64,000 nucleotides of DNA from VBDM01 sp035651815 (GTDB lineage: Bacteria; Pseudomonadota; Gammaproteobacteria; Burkholderiales; SG8-39). Positions within the stretch are counted from its first letter, which is position 1, and every line of letters begins with the position of its first letter. The position numbers and the translations under genes are program-made. Location: positions 1-64,000 of the forward strand of contig DASRFB010000023.1 of the NCBI GenBank assembly GCA_035651815.1, given 5' to 3'. Positions 41,236-50,281 of the stretch are shown one piece after another. A model generated the notes under the pieces. The model saw nothing but the letters and a program-made list of their open reading frames with translations, ran no database searches and was not told the DNA's origin.

Positions 41236-42053
41236 ACGCGCCCCTCCGCTTCGACCCCCGCAGGATCAACTACGAGCACAACAAGCTCGCCAAGCGCCTG
41301 CGCCGCCAGGTGGGCGAGGCGATCGCCGACTTCTCGATGATCGGGGAAGGCGACCGCGTCATGGTGTGCCTCTCGGGCGGGAAGGACAGCCATGCGCTCC
41401 TCGAGATTCTGATTTCGCTGAGACAGAAATCGCCGGTCCGCTTCGAGCTCGTGGCGGTGAATCTGGACCAGAAGCAGCCCGGCTTCCCGGCGCACGTCCT
41501 GCCGCAATACCTCGAGAAGCTGGGCGTGCCCTACCGCATCGTCGAGCAGGACACGTACTCGGTCGTCAAGCGCGTCATCCCGGAAGGCAAGACGATGTGC
41601 TCGCTCTGCTCGCGCCTGCGCCGCGGCGTGCTGTACCGCGTGGCGCGCGAGCTCGGCGCGACGAAGATCGCGCTCGGCCACCATCGCGACGACATCCTCG
41701 CGACCTTCTTCCTGAATCTCTTCCACGGCGGCAAGCTGAAGGCGATGCCGGCGAAGCTCGTTTCCGACGACGGCAAGCACGTCGTCATCCGGCCGCTCGC
41801 CTACGTCGCCGAGCGTGAGCTCGCGGAATACGCGAAGCTCAAGGCGTTTCCGATCATCCCGTGCACGCTGTGCGGCTCGCAGGAGGACCTCGAGCGCAAG
41901 CGCATCGGCGAGATGCTCGCGCAGTGGGAAAGGACGCAGCCGGGCCGCGTCGAGTCCATCGTGCGCGCCCTCACCGACGTCGCCCCCTCGCACCTTCTCG
42001 ACCGCAGGCTGTTCGATTTCGCCGGCCTCCAGGGAATGAAGAAGCAGGCATGA
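41232..42053 (+). CDS. ttcA: tRNA 2-thiocytidine biosynthesis protein TtcA
   Basis: Thiolates C32 of tRNA. 273 residues with the PP-loop SGGKDSHALLEIL (about 51) and the two CxxC pairs expected for its [4Fe-4S] site: CSLCSRLRRG (about 123) and CTLCGSQ (about 214). ATG overlaps the upstream stop (ATGA). Confidence 0.95.
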   Translation: MNAPLRFDPRRINYEHNKLAKRLRRQVGEAIADFSMIGEGDRVMVCLSGGKDSHALLEILISLRQKSPVRFELVAVNLDQKQPGFPAHVLPQYLEKLGVPYRIVEQDTYSVVKRVIPEGKTMCSLCSRLRRGVLYRVARELGATKIALGHHRDDILATFFLNLFHGGKLKAMPAKLVSDDGKHVVIRPLAYVAERELAEYAKLKAFPIIPCTLCGSQEDLERKRIGEMLAQWERTQPGRVESIVRALTDVAPSHLLDRRLFDFAGLQGMKKQA

Positions 42054-42877
42054 AGAAGCCGACCGTGCTCGAGCTGAAGGGCGCGAAGGGCGCGCACCTC
42101 GCGATGCTCACCGCCTACGACTTCCCGACGGCGCGCCTGGTCGCCGAGGCCGGCGTGAACCTGATCCTGGTCGGCGACTCGCTCGGCATGGTGGTGCTCG
42201 GCTACGACTCGACGGTGCCGGTGACGATGAACGACATGGCGCACCACACCGCCGCCGCGCGCCGCGGCGCGCCGGAGGCGTTCCTGGTCGCGGATCTGCC
42301 GTTCCTTTCCTACGGCACGGTCCGGGATGCGCTTCGCAACGCCGCGCGCCTCATGAAGGAGGCGCGCGCCGACTCGGTGAAGATCGAGGGCGGCGCGGAA
42401 GTCGTCCCGATCGTCGAGGCGCTCGCGCGCGCCGGGGTGCCGGTGCTGGGCCACGTCGGCCTCACGCCGCAGACCGCCTCCGCGCTCGGCGGCTTCAAGC
42501 TCCAGGGCAAGGACGAGGCGCGCGCCCGGCAGATCGTCGAGGACGCCGCGGCGCTCGAAGCCGCTGGCTGCTGGGGCGTGGTGCTCGAGCTCGTCCCCGC
42601 GCCGCTCGCCGAGCTCATCACGGCGCGCCTCGGCATCCCGACCATCGGCATCGGCGCCGGGCCGCATTGCGACGGCCAGGTGCTCGTGTTCCACGACCTC
42701 GTCGGTCTCTTCGCCGGCTTCACGCCGAGCTTCGTGAAACGCTACGCCGAGGCGGGGAACGCGATTCGCGACGCGGTGTCCAGATATGCGGCGGAAGTGC
42801 GCTCCGGCGCCTTCCCGGCCGCAAACCAGAGCTTCGGCATGAAGGACGATGTCGTAAAGCGCCTGTACGGGAGCTGA
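42050..42877 (+). CDS. panB: 3-methyl-2-oxobutanoate hydroxymethyltransferase
   Basis: First committed step of pantothenate synthesis. 275 residues, TIM barrel, with LTAYDFPTARL, LVGDSLGMVVLGYDST (metal Asp), VADLPFLSYG, VKIEGG and GHVGLTPQ all in order, and the catalytic Glu in VLELVP. The start overlaps the ttcA stop. A ketopantoate reductase-type gene is at 50262-51185, but panC is not nearby. Confidence 0.96.
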   Translation: MKKPTVLELKGAKGAHLAMLTAYDFPTARLVAEAGVNLILVGDSLGMVVLGYDSTVPVTMNDMAHHTAAARRGAPEAFLVADLPFLSYGTVRDALRNAARLMKEARADSVKIEGGAEVVPIVEALARAGVPVLGHVGLTPQTASALGGFKLQGKDEARARQIVEDAAALEAAGCWGVVLELVPAPLAELITARLGIPTIGIGAGPHCDGQVLVFHDLVGLFAGFTPSFVKRYAEAGNAIRDAVSRYAAEVRSGAFPAANQSFGMKDDVVKRLYGS

Positions 42878-43617
42878 TGCGCTATTTCCTCGGTGTTCTT
42901 CTGAGCCTCATCGCGAGCGCGCTCGCCGCGCAGGACTGGCGCTCGCTCAGCCGCGAGCCGGTCGGCCTCGCGCCCGACCCGGCGACCACGCGCGAGGCGA
43001 TGATCCAGGTCTACGGCGCGCGCACGCTCGGCTGGAAGGGACTCTTCGGCGTGCACACCTGGGTGGCGGTAAAGCCGACCGATGCGGGGCAGTGGACCGT
43101 ATACGAGATCATCGGCTGGCGGCTGCGCTGGCAGGACACCGCGCTCGTCATCAGCCACCGCGCCCCGGACGGGCGCTGGTTCGGCGCCGAGCCCGAGCTC
43201 TACGCCGAGAAGCGCGGCGCCGGCGTGGACGAGATGATCGCGCGCATCGACAAGGCGGCGCACGACTACCCGTACGCCAAGGACTACGGCCTCTGGCCGG
43301 GACCCAACTCGAATACCTTCACCGCCTGGCTCACGCGCGCGGTGCCGGAGCTGAACGTCGACCTGCCCGCCACCGCGATCGGCAAGGATTTCCTCGGCGA
43401 GCGCATCGTCGCCACGCCGCCGAGCGGACACGGCGTCGAGCTCTCGCTCGCCGGGCTCCTCGGCGTCACCGCGAGCAGCGTGGAAGGCTTCGAGGTGAAT
43501 GTCCTCGGCCTGAGCGTCGGGCTCGGTCAGTCGGGCCTCAAGCTGCCCTTCATCGGCCGCATCGGCCCGGCGCGCTCGCTCGTGCCCGAGGTCAAGGCCT
43601 CCGAGCCCGCGCGCTGA
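42877..43617 (+). CDS. DUF3750-family exported protein
   Basis: A 246-residue protein with a signal peptide (cleavage near LAAQ). The body contains HTWVAVKPTDAGQWTVYEIIGWR, DYPYAKDYGLWPGPNSNTFTAWL and a Pro-Ala-Thr-Ala-Ile-Gly-Lys-Asp stretch, which I associate with DUF3750. The W-PGPNSNTF block looks like an active or binding site. Function unknown. The start overlaps the panB stop (TGATG) and its stop overlaps the queC start. Confidence 0.75.
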   Translation: MRYFLGVLLSLIASALAAQDWRSLSREPVGLAPDPATTREAMIQVYGARTLGWKGLFGVHTWVAVKPTDAGQWTVYEIIGWRLRWQDTALVISHRAPDGRWFGAEPELYAEKRGAGVDEMIARIDKAAHDYPYAKDYGLWPGPNSNTFTAWLTRAVPELNVDLPATAIGKDFLGERIVATPPSGHGVELSLAGLLGVTASSVEGFEVNVLGLSVGLGQSGLKLPFIGRIGPARSLVPEVKASEPAR

Positions 43618-44318
43618 GCGCCGCCCTCGTCCTCTTCTCCGGCGGGCAGGACTCCACCACCTGCCTCGCGTGGGCGCTCGCCCGCTATGAGCGCGTCGAG
43701 ACCGTCGGCTTCGACTATCGCCAGCGGCACCGGATCGAGCTTGAGTGCCGTCGGAAAATTCTTTCCCGGCTGCAGTCTGAATTCTCAGGGAAAGACAGGA
43801 TCGGCGAGGACCACCTCATCGACCTGGGCGTGCTCGCCGAAATCGGCGACTCCGCGATGACGCGCGAAATCGGGATCGAGATGACGAAGAGCGGCCTGCC
43901 GAACACCTTCGTCCCGGGCCGCAACCTGCTCTTCCTCGCCGTCGCGGCCGCGCTCGCCTATCGGCGCGGCATCGAGGTCCTGGTCGGCGGCATGTGCGAG
44001 ACCGACTTCTCCGGCTATCCCGACTGCCGCAACGAGACGGTGCAGACCATGGCGAGCGCGCTATCCCTGGGCCTGGATCGCCAGATCGCGATCGAGACGC
44101 CGCTCATGTGGATCGACAAGGCGCAGACCTGGCAGCTCGCGCAGGACCTCGGCGGAAGCGCGCTCGTCGATCTCATCCTCGAGGAGACGCACACCTGCTA
44201 CCTCGGCCAGCGCGGCGCGCGGCACTCGTGGGGCCACGGCTGCGGCGCCTGCCCGGCCTGCCTTCTTCGAAAGGAAGGCTTCCGGAAATGGCGCGCCGCG
44301 CCGAAGGACCCTGGCTAG
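43614..44318 (+). CDS. queC: 7-cyano-7-deazaguanine synthase
   Basis: Makes preQ0 for queuosine from 7-carboxy-7-deazaguanine. 234 residues; ATP PP-loop VLFSGGQDSTTCL near the N-terminus, FVPGRNLLFL, and the zinc Cys set (C-x8-onward, then CGACPAC) at the C-terminal end. No ATG, GTG or TTG lies between the preceding in-frame region and the PP-loop; the only near-cognate codon is CTG 43614, which overlaps the upstream stop as CTGA. Translation probably starts there by coupling. Confidence 0.9.
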   Translation: MSAALVLFSGGQDSTTCLAWALARYERVETVGFDYRQRHRIELECRRKILSRLQSEFSGKDRIGEDHLIDLGVLAEIGDSAMTREIGIEMTKSGLPNTFVPGRNLLFLAVAAALAYRRGIEVLVGGMCETDFSGYPDCRNETVQTMASALSLGLDRQIAIETPLMWIDKAQTWQLAQDLGGSALVDLILEETHTCYLGQRGARHSWGHGCGACPACLLRKEGFRKWRAAPKDPG

Positions 44319-46048
44319 GAGGTCTTGACGTACCCGGCTTCGATGCAGACGTTGAGGAGCGCCTGGCGCTTCTCTTCCTTCACTACCTTCAGCGCGCGCT
44401 CGAGCGCCGGCATCAGCTCCTTCGGCTCGGTGACGCGCTCGCCGTGGCCGCCGGAGGCGCGCACGATGTGCTCGAAGCGCGGCGAAGGCTCGAGCGTGGC
44501 GAACGCGGGCTCGGTCATCTTCGAGGCGTAGCCCTTCGGATAGACGCCGAGCGTGGAGCGGTGCACCGCGGCCCAGCGCGCGTTGTTGAAGATGATGAAG
44601 AGCACCGGCAGGTGCATCGCCTCGGAGACGAAGTGCGCCGGCGTCGGGTTGCCGAACATGTACGAGCCGTCGCCGAGGCACGCGATCACCGTCTTGTCGG
44701 GCGACGCGAGCTTCGCGCCGAGCGCCGCGCCGATGCCCCAGCCCAGGCCGCCCGCCGGCGAGTTGTGGAAGTAGCGCATCGGCTCGGCGATGGTCATCTC
44801 CTCCATCACGAGCGGGTACTCGTTGACGACGATCGAGTCCTTGCCGAGAACCTTGTTGACGCACGCGGAGGCGAACTTGCCGGTCAGCTTGCCCGGCAGC
44901 GCGTCGGCGCCGCCGCGACTCTTGGCGCGCGCCTCGCCGTTGCGCGCGGTGAGCGCCTTCCGGCGCTCCTCGATCTGCGCGGGCGCCGCCGCGTGCTTCT
45001 GCGTGCGCTCGCAGAGCGCCTGCAGCGTCGGCGCGAGCGCGCCGGTGATCGCGAGGTCGGTGCGGAAGCCGCGCAGCGGGTAGCGCGCGAAGAGCGGATC
45101 CGGGCCGACGTGGATGATCTTGGCGTCGGGCTTCGGATTTCCCTCGGCGGGGATCCATGGAACGTCCGTGTCCACCACCAGGACGACGTCCGCATCCTTG
45201 AGGAGCTCGCGCGGGTCCCAGCCCGCCATCATCGGATGCTCGGTGGAAAGCGCGAGGAAGCGCGCGCGGTAGTGCACCACGGGGATGGCGAAGGTTTCCG
45301 CGAGCTGGGTGAGGGCGCGCGACGTTTCCGCGGTGCGCCCGCCGTTCGCGGTGATGATGAGCGGCTTCTGCGCGCGCCCCAGCAGCTTGGCCGCCTCCTC
45401 GAGCGCGTCCGGATCGGCGGCGGCAGGAGAGGCGGGCACGATCGAAGCGGTGCTGGAAATGTCCTTCGAAAAACTCGAGGCGAGCACTTCGCGCGGCAGC
45501 GTGACGTACACCGGGCCCTGCGGCTCCGTCTTCGCGATGGCGAGGGCGCGGTCGAGCACCGTCTCGGCCTGCTCGGCGTGGCGCAGCTCGTAGTCCCACT
45601 TCACGAACTCGCGCAGCATCCCGCCCTGGTCGAAGTGCTCCTGCGCCCAGTGGATGTAGTTATTGCGCGCGGCGGGAAGCGCGCCCGACTCGCTGATCGG
45701 CGTGCGTCCCGCGCTGAAGAGGATCGGCACGTTCATGCGCGAGGCGTTGATGATCCCGTTGATCGCATTCGCGGTGCCGACACCCACGTGCACCATCATC
45801 GCCTGCGGCCGGCCGGTGATCATGGCGTAGCCGTGCGCCATCGCGACGCCGAGGTTCTCGTGCGGCACGACGACGACCTCGGGCAGGCGCCAGCCTTGCG
45901 CACGTCCCTTCGCATAGGCCTCGACCACCGGCGCGAAGTCCGTGCCACCGTTCGCGAAGAGGTACTCGACGCCGCGCGCTGCGAGAAGGCCGAGCCACGC
46001 CTCCGCGGCGGTCTCGGGTTTGAAAGTGACGGGATGATCGGGTTTCAT
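44315..46048 (-). CDS. Thiamine diphosphate-dependent enzyme (acetolactate synthase large subunit-like)
   Basis: A full TPP enzyme of 577 residues. The catalytic Glu is in VVVPHENLGVAMAHGYA (about 64), the central domain has TANGGRT, and the Mg/TPP motif runs from GDGSYMFGNP to Asn in FIIFNNARWAAV. The Asn-Asn-Ala-Arg-Trp variation and lack of the IlvB FAD region suggest a decarboxylase or an unknown carboligase rather than biosynthetic acetolactate synthase. It stands alone, convergent with queC by four bases and divergent from the HTH–aminotransferase gene. Confidence 0.85.
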   Translation of the reverse strand: MKPDHPVTFKPETAAEAWLGLLAARGVEYLFANGGTDFAPVVEAYAKGRAQGWRLPEVVVVPHENLGVAMAHGYAMITGRPQAMMVHVGVGTANAINGIINASRMNVPILFSAGRTPISESGALPAARNNYIHWAQEHFDQGGMLREFVKWDYELRHAEQAETVLDRALAIAKTEPQGPVYVTLPREVLASSFSKDISSTASIVPASPAAADPDALEEAAKLLGRAQKPLIITANGGRTAETSRALTQLAETFAIPVVHYRARFLALSTEHPMMAGWDPRELLKDADVVLVVDTDVPWIPAEGNPKPDAKIIHVGPDPLFARYPLRGFRTDLAITGALAPTLQALCERTQKHAAAPAQIEERRKALTARNGEARAKSRGGADALPGKLTGKFASACVNKVLGKDSIVVNEYPLVMEEMTIAEPMRYFHNSPAGGLGWGIGAALGAKLASPDKTVIACLGDGSYMFGNPTPAHFVSEAMHLPVLFIIFNNARWAAVHRSTLGVYPKGYASKMTEPAFATLEPSPRFEHIVRASGGHGERVTEPKELMPALERALKVVKEEKRQALLNVCIEAGYVKTS

Positions 46049-46115
46049 GGGAAAAGTTTACTGGCGACGTTGCCTGGCCTCGTCGGCGGCCCGTACCCGT
46101 CTGCGTAAGGCGACA

Positions 46116-46138
46116 CTTGTCAAAATCAGCTTGACAAG
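46116..46138. promoter_or_regulatory. Inverted repeat before HTH–aminotransferase gene
   Basis: CTTGTCAA (46116-46123), seven bases, TTGACAAG (46131-46138): perfect 8-base arms ending 13 bases before the GTG at 46152. It lies in the 103-base gap shared with the divergent TPP enzyme gene. The downstream protein has an N-terminal DNA-binding domain, so autoregulation is a simple hypothesis. Confidence 0.5.
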
Positions 46139-46151
46139 GTAACCTTCCAAG

Positions 46152-47651
46152 GTGAACTGCGCAGAGCGCCTCGTCGAGATTTTCGGCAGCCAGGCCGACG
46201 TCGCGCGCGCATTCCAGATCGACCGCGCCGTGGTGCACCACTGGATGAAGGTCGGCTACGTGCCCGCCCGCTGGGCGGGCGAGATCGAGCGCGTCACGCA
46301 GGGCCGCATCCGCGCCGAGGATGTGGTGCACGAGGCGAGCGCGAAGAACCCGGTGCGCGTGAAGTCGCGCCCGGAGGACGCCCCATTCGGAATTCTTTCT
46401 GAGAGCGATGCCATGAGCCAGTACGCCCCCGCGAAGCGCATTCAATCCTTCCACCCGCCGCAGCGCACGCTGATGGGTCCCGGGCCGACCGAGATCCACC
46501 CGCGCGTGCTCACCACGATGAGCCAGCCGGCGATCGGCTACCTCGACCCGGTGTTCGTCGAGATGATGGAGGAGCTGAAATCGCTGCTGCGCTACGTCTA
46601 CCAGACGAAGAACGCGCTCACCTTCCCGCTCTCGGGCCCGGGCTCGGTCGGCATGGAGTACTGCTTCGTCAACATGGTCGCGCCCGGCGACAAGGTGATC
46701 GTGTGCCAGAACGGCGTCTTCGGCGGCCGCATGCTGGAGAACGCGATCCGCTGCGGCGGCACCCCCGTCGTGGTCGAGGACAAGTGGGGCGACCCGGTCG
46801 ACCCGCAGAAGGTCGAGGACGCGCTGAAGAAGAACAAGGACGCGCGCATCGTGGCGTTCGTCCACGGCGAGACCTCCACCGGCTGCCAGTCCGACGCAAG
46901 AGCGCTCACGCAGATCGCGCACAAGCACGGCGCGATGGTGATCGTGGATGCCGTCACGACGCTCGGCGGCACGCCGGTGAAAGTGGACGAGTGGGACATC
47001 GACGCCATCTACTCGGCGAGCCAGAAGTGCCTCTCGTGCACGCCGGGCCTCTCGCCCGTGTCCTTCAACGACCGCGTCGTCGAGCACGTGAAGAAGCGCA
47101 AGGACAAGATCCACAGCTGGTTCATGGACATGAACCTGCTCTTCAACTACTGGAATGCCGGCACGCGCACCTACCACCACACCGCGCCGACCAACTCGCT
47201 CTTCGCGCTGCACGAGGCGCTGCTCCTCATCCGCGAGGAAGGCCTGGAGAACGCCTGGGCGCGCGCGACGCGCCACCACCTCGCGCTCAAGGCGGGGCTC
47301 GAGGCAATGGGGATTCGCTTCCTGGTGAACGAAAAGTTCCAGCTTCCGCAGATGAACGCGGTTCGCTGCCCGGAGGGCGTGAACGAGGCGGAGGTGAGGA
47401 AGCGGCTGCTCGGCGACTTCGGCATCGAGATCGGCGCCGGGCTCGGGCCGCTCGCCGGCAAGATCTGGCGGATCGGTCTGATGGGCTACAGCTGCCGCCC
47501 CGACAACGTGATGCTGTGTCTCTCGGCGCTCGGCTCCGTGCTCTCCGACATGGGTCTGCCGATCCACGTCGGCGACGCGGAGGCGGCCGCGCACGGGGCC
47601 TACGCCCAGATGCACGTGAAAGACGCTCAGCGCAAGAAGCGGGCGGCCTAG
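46152..47651 (+). CDS. Cro/YdaS-like HTH domain fused to class V aminotransferase (alanine/serine-glyoxylate type)
   Basis: A continuous 499-residue frame. Residues 3-62 read as a YdaS/Cro-like helix-turn-helix: LVEIFGSQADVARAF, then IDRAVVHHWMKVG, then VPARWAGEIERVTQG. After a linker, residues 88-490 form a PLP aminotransferase of the AGXT/serine-glyoxylate/PucG group, with MGPGPTEIHPRVL, SGPGSVGMEY, VHGETSTG, DAVTTLGG and the PLP Lys in SASQKCLS. An internal ATG at 46412 with a weak ribosome site could also yield a free aminotransferase. The pairing recalls MocR regulators, which join GntR to a class I aminotransferase, but uses other domains. Confidence 0.85.
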   Translation: MNCAERLVEIFGSQADVARAFQIDRAVVHHWMKVGYVPARWAGEIERVTQGRIRAEDVVHEASAKNPVRVKSRPEDAPFGILSESDAMSQYAPAKRIQSFHPPQRTLMGPGPTEIHPRVLTTMSQPAIGYLDPVFVEMMEELKSLLRYVYQTKNALTFPLSGPGSVGMEYCFVNMVAPGDKVIVCQNGVFGGRMLENAIRCGGTPVVVEDKWGDPVDPQKVEDALKKNKDARIVAFVHGETSTGCQSDARALTQIAHKHGAMVIVDAVTTLGGTPVKVDEWDIDAIYSASQKCLSCTPGLSPVSFNDRVVEHVKKRKDKIHSWFMDMNLLFNYWNAGTRTYHHTAPTNSLFALHEALLLIREEGLENAWARATRHHLALKAGLEAMGIRFLVNEKFQLPQMNAVRCPEGVNEAEVRKRLLGDFGIEIGAGLGPLAGKIWRIGLMGYSCRPDNVMLCLSALGSVLSDMGLPIHVGDAEAAAHGAYAQMHVKDAQRKKRAA

Positions 47652-47655
47652 CGCG

Positions 47656-49344
47656 CTAGGGCAGCATCCCGGCACCGACGGTGGTGCCGAGCGGCTCGAA
47701 CGCCGCGTGCTGGTAGTGCTCGTTGCTCTCGCGCAGCTGGGTGACGCAGATGCGCTGGCTGCCGCCGGGGATGAAAACCTCGAACTGCGAGTTGCGGGAA
47801 GCGAGGCTCGCCGGGAGCAGCACGTCGGCGCCTCGCAGCGGCGCGCCCTGCGGCTCGAGGAGGAGCGCCCTCTTGAAGCGCTCCTTGAAGGTCGCCTCGT
47901 GCCACATCGCCTCCTCCCACACGGAGTCCCGGCGAATGGTCTCGGTGCTGAGCACCATGGCCCTCGGCTTGGTGGTGAGGACCTGGACGCCGAGGCGCAG
48001 CTCGTCCTCCGCGGCGAACACCCGGCGCACGACGCCGAGCAGCCACTCCTTCGAAGGCTCGATCAGGACGCCCACCAGCACGCCGTGCGCCGCCCACGGC
48101 GCATCGGCCCGGCGCATCGCGAGGCCCAGGCCGCCGGTGCTCGCATCGAGGATGCGCGCCGGCCCCTGGCGCGTCGCGGCGCGCAGCTGCGAGCGCTTCA
48201 GGCGCGTCGTCGTGTCGTCGATCATGAGCTGCAGGTCGCGCGCCTTGCCGCGCGCGCCGGGCTCGGCGTCGCTCCAGGGCGGCGCCACCGCCGCGATCGC
48301 CTCGTAGCCGTGGATGACGCGCGCCGCGCTCGCCATGGCGATGCGCTTGGTGCGGCGCTGCGGCGGATCCATGCCCCAATGCTCGAGCAGCCGGTTCAGC
48401 ACCGCGAAGCGCTCGCGCAGCGTGTAGGCGCCGCCGAACAGCGTGTCGGGCTCGGCCGGGTCACGCCCCATGTCGCGCTCGAGCAGGCTGCGCAGCTTCG
48501 CCAGGCAGCTCGCCGTGCCGATATAGAGCGGCGCCGCCGCCGGCCGCGACGGCAGCCGCGCGAGCGGGCAGGGGCGGGCGTCGCCTGCGGGAACGACGCC
48601 GAAGGCGGCGGCATCGCTCCTCGCGGTTTCGAGCTCCACGCTCGCCGCGATGCGGCCGGTGATGCGGTAGGCGAGCTCCACGAGGCGCGGCCGCATCGAC
48701 TCGGGCTGCGCGAGCTCGAGCAGCAGCGCGCGCAGGTATTCCTGGCGCGGGGAGCTCGGCAGCCGGTCTGACTCGAAGGCGGGGACGATGGCGCGCGCCA
48801 CGGCGAGCTGCTCGGCGTTCTGGTGGCGCCAGTGCAGGCGCTCCCAGATCGCGGCGCCGGCGGAGAGATGCAGCATGTAGGACAGGGTGAGCCGTCGCCC
48901 GAGCCAGCGCAGCACGCGCACGTGGAGAAGGGCGTGGTTCCTGCGGATCCAGTCGCCCGGCTCCTCGTCGAGCGCGATCGCGAAGCCGTTGTTGAATTCG
49001 GTGGCGCTGTCGAAGAGCGCGCGCAGGATCGCCTTGTCGCCGTCGCGCCGCTCGCTCGGCCTGCCGCCCGGCGCGAGGTAGCGCTCGGCCATGAGGCGCC
49101 AGGACGGCCGCGCCGCATCGTCCAGGATCATGAGGATGCGCGCACGCCGCGCCGGCTCGAAGGCGGCCGTCTCGTTCATCGAGCGCGCCCAGTTCGTGAG
49201 CTCGGCGAGGCAGGCATCCGGGTCCGCCGCCGGCAGCCCGGCGAGCATCTTCTTCGCGTCCTCGACCGTCTGCAGCGGATGGTCGGGCAGCGTGCTTCGC
49301 CCGAAGGCGAGCTCGCGGAAGCGGCTCAGGTCGAACGAGGCCAT
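47656..49344 (-). CDS. Large protein with C-terminal PilZ-like domain
   Basis: A 562-residue soluble protein. The long, mostly helical N-terminal part (about 1-380) has no family I can name. Around residues 370-470 a PilZ-like pattern appears: an Arg-containing stretch before the strand ILDASTGGLGL (the D-x-S-x-x-G motif), then a beta-rich segment. This suggests cyclic-di-GMP binding, although the leading RxxxR is imperfect. ATG 49344 (MASFDLSRF) is chosen; an upstream in-frame ATG adds 12 residues with no support. It stands convergent with the aminotransferase fusion and after metF in the leftward run. Confidence 0.6.
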   Translation of the reverse strand: MASFDLSRFRELAFGRSTLPDHPLQTVEDAKKMLAGLPAADPDACLAELTNWARSMNETAAFEPARRARILMILDDAARPSWRLMAERYLAPGGRPSERRDGDKAILRALFDSATEFNNGFAIALDEEPGDWIRRNHALLHVRVLRWLGRRLTLSYMLHLSAGAAIWERLHWRHQNAEQLAVARAIVPAFESDRLPSSPRQEYLRALLLELAQPESMRPRLVELAYRITGRIAASVELETARSDAAAFGVVPAGDARPCPLARLPSRPAAAPLYIGTASCLAKLRSLLERDMGRDPAEPDTLFGGAYTLRERFAVLNRLLEHWGMDPPQRRTKRIAMASAARVIHGYEAIAAVAPPWSDAEPGARGKARDLQLMIDDTTTRLKRSQLRAATRQGPARILDASTGGLGLAMRRADAPWAAHGVLVGVLIEPSKEWLLGVVRRVFAAEDELRLGVQVLTTKPRAMVLSTETIRRDSVWEEAMWHEATFKERFKRALLLEPQGAPLRGADVLLPASLASRNSQFEVFIPGGSQRICVTQLRESNEHYQHAAFEPLGTTVGAGMLP

Positions 49345-49450
49345 GCGATTATTCTGCCAAGAGGCCGCTTCCTTGGACACCCTGCCCCGGTCGCCTGCGT
49401 GCTCGGGAGCGCCGTGGCAGGCCTACCGGCGCGACGGAAGCGGAAAGCTG

Positions 49451-50281
49451 TCAGTACGCTAGGCGCGAGCAGATCTCGCGCGCGAGCGGCGCCTGGTTGA
49501 GCGTGTAGAAGTGCAGGCCGGGCGCGCCGCCCGCGATGAGGCGCTCGCAGAGCGACGTCACCGCGTCGAGCCCGAGGGCGCGGATCGAGGCACTGTCGTC
49601 GTGCAGGCCCTCGAGCTTCAGGCGCAGCCAGCGCGGGATCTCGGCGCCGCAGGCGTCCGAGAAGCGCGCGAGCTGCGCGAAGTTCGCGATCGGCATGACG
49701 CCGGGCACGATCGGGATCGAGATGCCCGCGGCGCGCGCCTCGTCCACGAAGCGGAAATAGGCGTCCGGGTTGTAGAAGTACTGCGTGATCGCGGCATTCG
49801 CGCCGGCGTCCACCTTGCGCTTGAAGTGGCGTACCTCGTCGCGCGCGTAGCGCGTCTGCGGGTGGAACTCGGGATAGCAGCCGACCTCGATCGTGAACCA
49901 GTCGCCGGTGGTGCGGCGGATGAACTCGACCAGCTCGGAGGCGTAGCGGAACTCGCCCGCGGCCGCGAGGCCCGAGGGCAGGTCGCCGCGCAGCGCGACG
50001 ATGTGGCGGATGCCGTTCGACCTGTAGCGCTCGAGCTGCGCCGCGATCTCCTCGCGCGAGGAGGCGATGCAGGAGATGTGCGGCGCCGCCTCGTGGCCGG
50101 CGCCGCGCATCTCGAGGACCGTCTCGAGCGTGCCTTCGCGCGTCGAGCCGCCGGCGCCGAAGGTCACCGAGAAGAACGCGGGCTTCAGCGCTGCGAGCTC
50201 GCGCCAGGTCTCGCGCAGCTTGTCCTTGCCCGCCGGAGTCTTCGGCGGGAAGAACTCGAAGCTAAGGGTTCTGCTTCCCAT
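49451..50281 (-). CDS. metF: 5,10-methylenetetrahydrofolate reductase
   Basis: Supplies methyl-THF for methionine synthesis. 276 residues, FAD TIM barrel: LSFEFFPPKTPAGKDKL (catalytic Glu near residue 10), SVTFGAGGST, HISCIASSREE, IVALRGDLP and ITQYFYNPDAYFRF. Overlaps the ketopantoate reductase-type gene by 20 bases. Together with ahcY and metK it forms a methyl-cycle block. Confidence 0.95.
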   Translation of the reverse strand: MGSRTLSFEFFPPKTPAGKDKLRETWRELAALKPAFFSVTFGAGGSTREGTLETVLEMRGAGHEAAPHISCIASSREEIAAQLERYRSNGIRHIVALRGDLPSGLAAAGEFRYASELVEFIRRTTGDWFTIEVGCYPEFHPQTRYARDEVRHFKRKVDAGANAAITQYFYNPDAYFRFVDEARAAGISIPIVPGVMPIANFAQLARFSDACGAEIPRWLRLKLEGLHDDSASIRALGLDAVTSLCERLIAGGAPGLHFYTLNQAPLAREICSRLAY

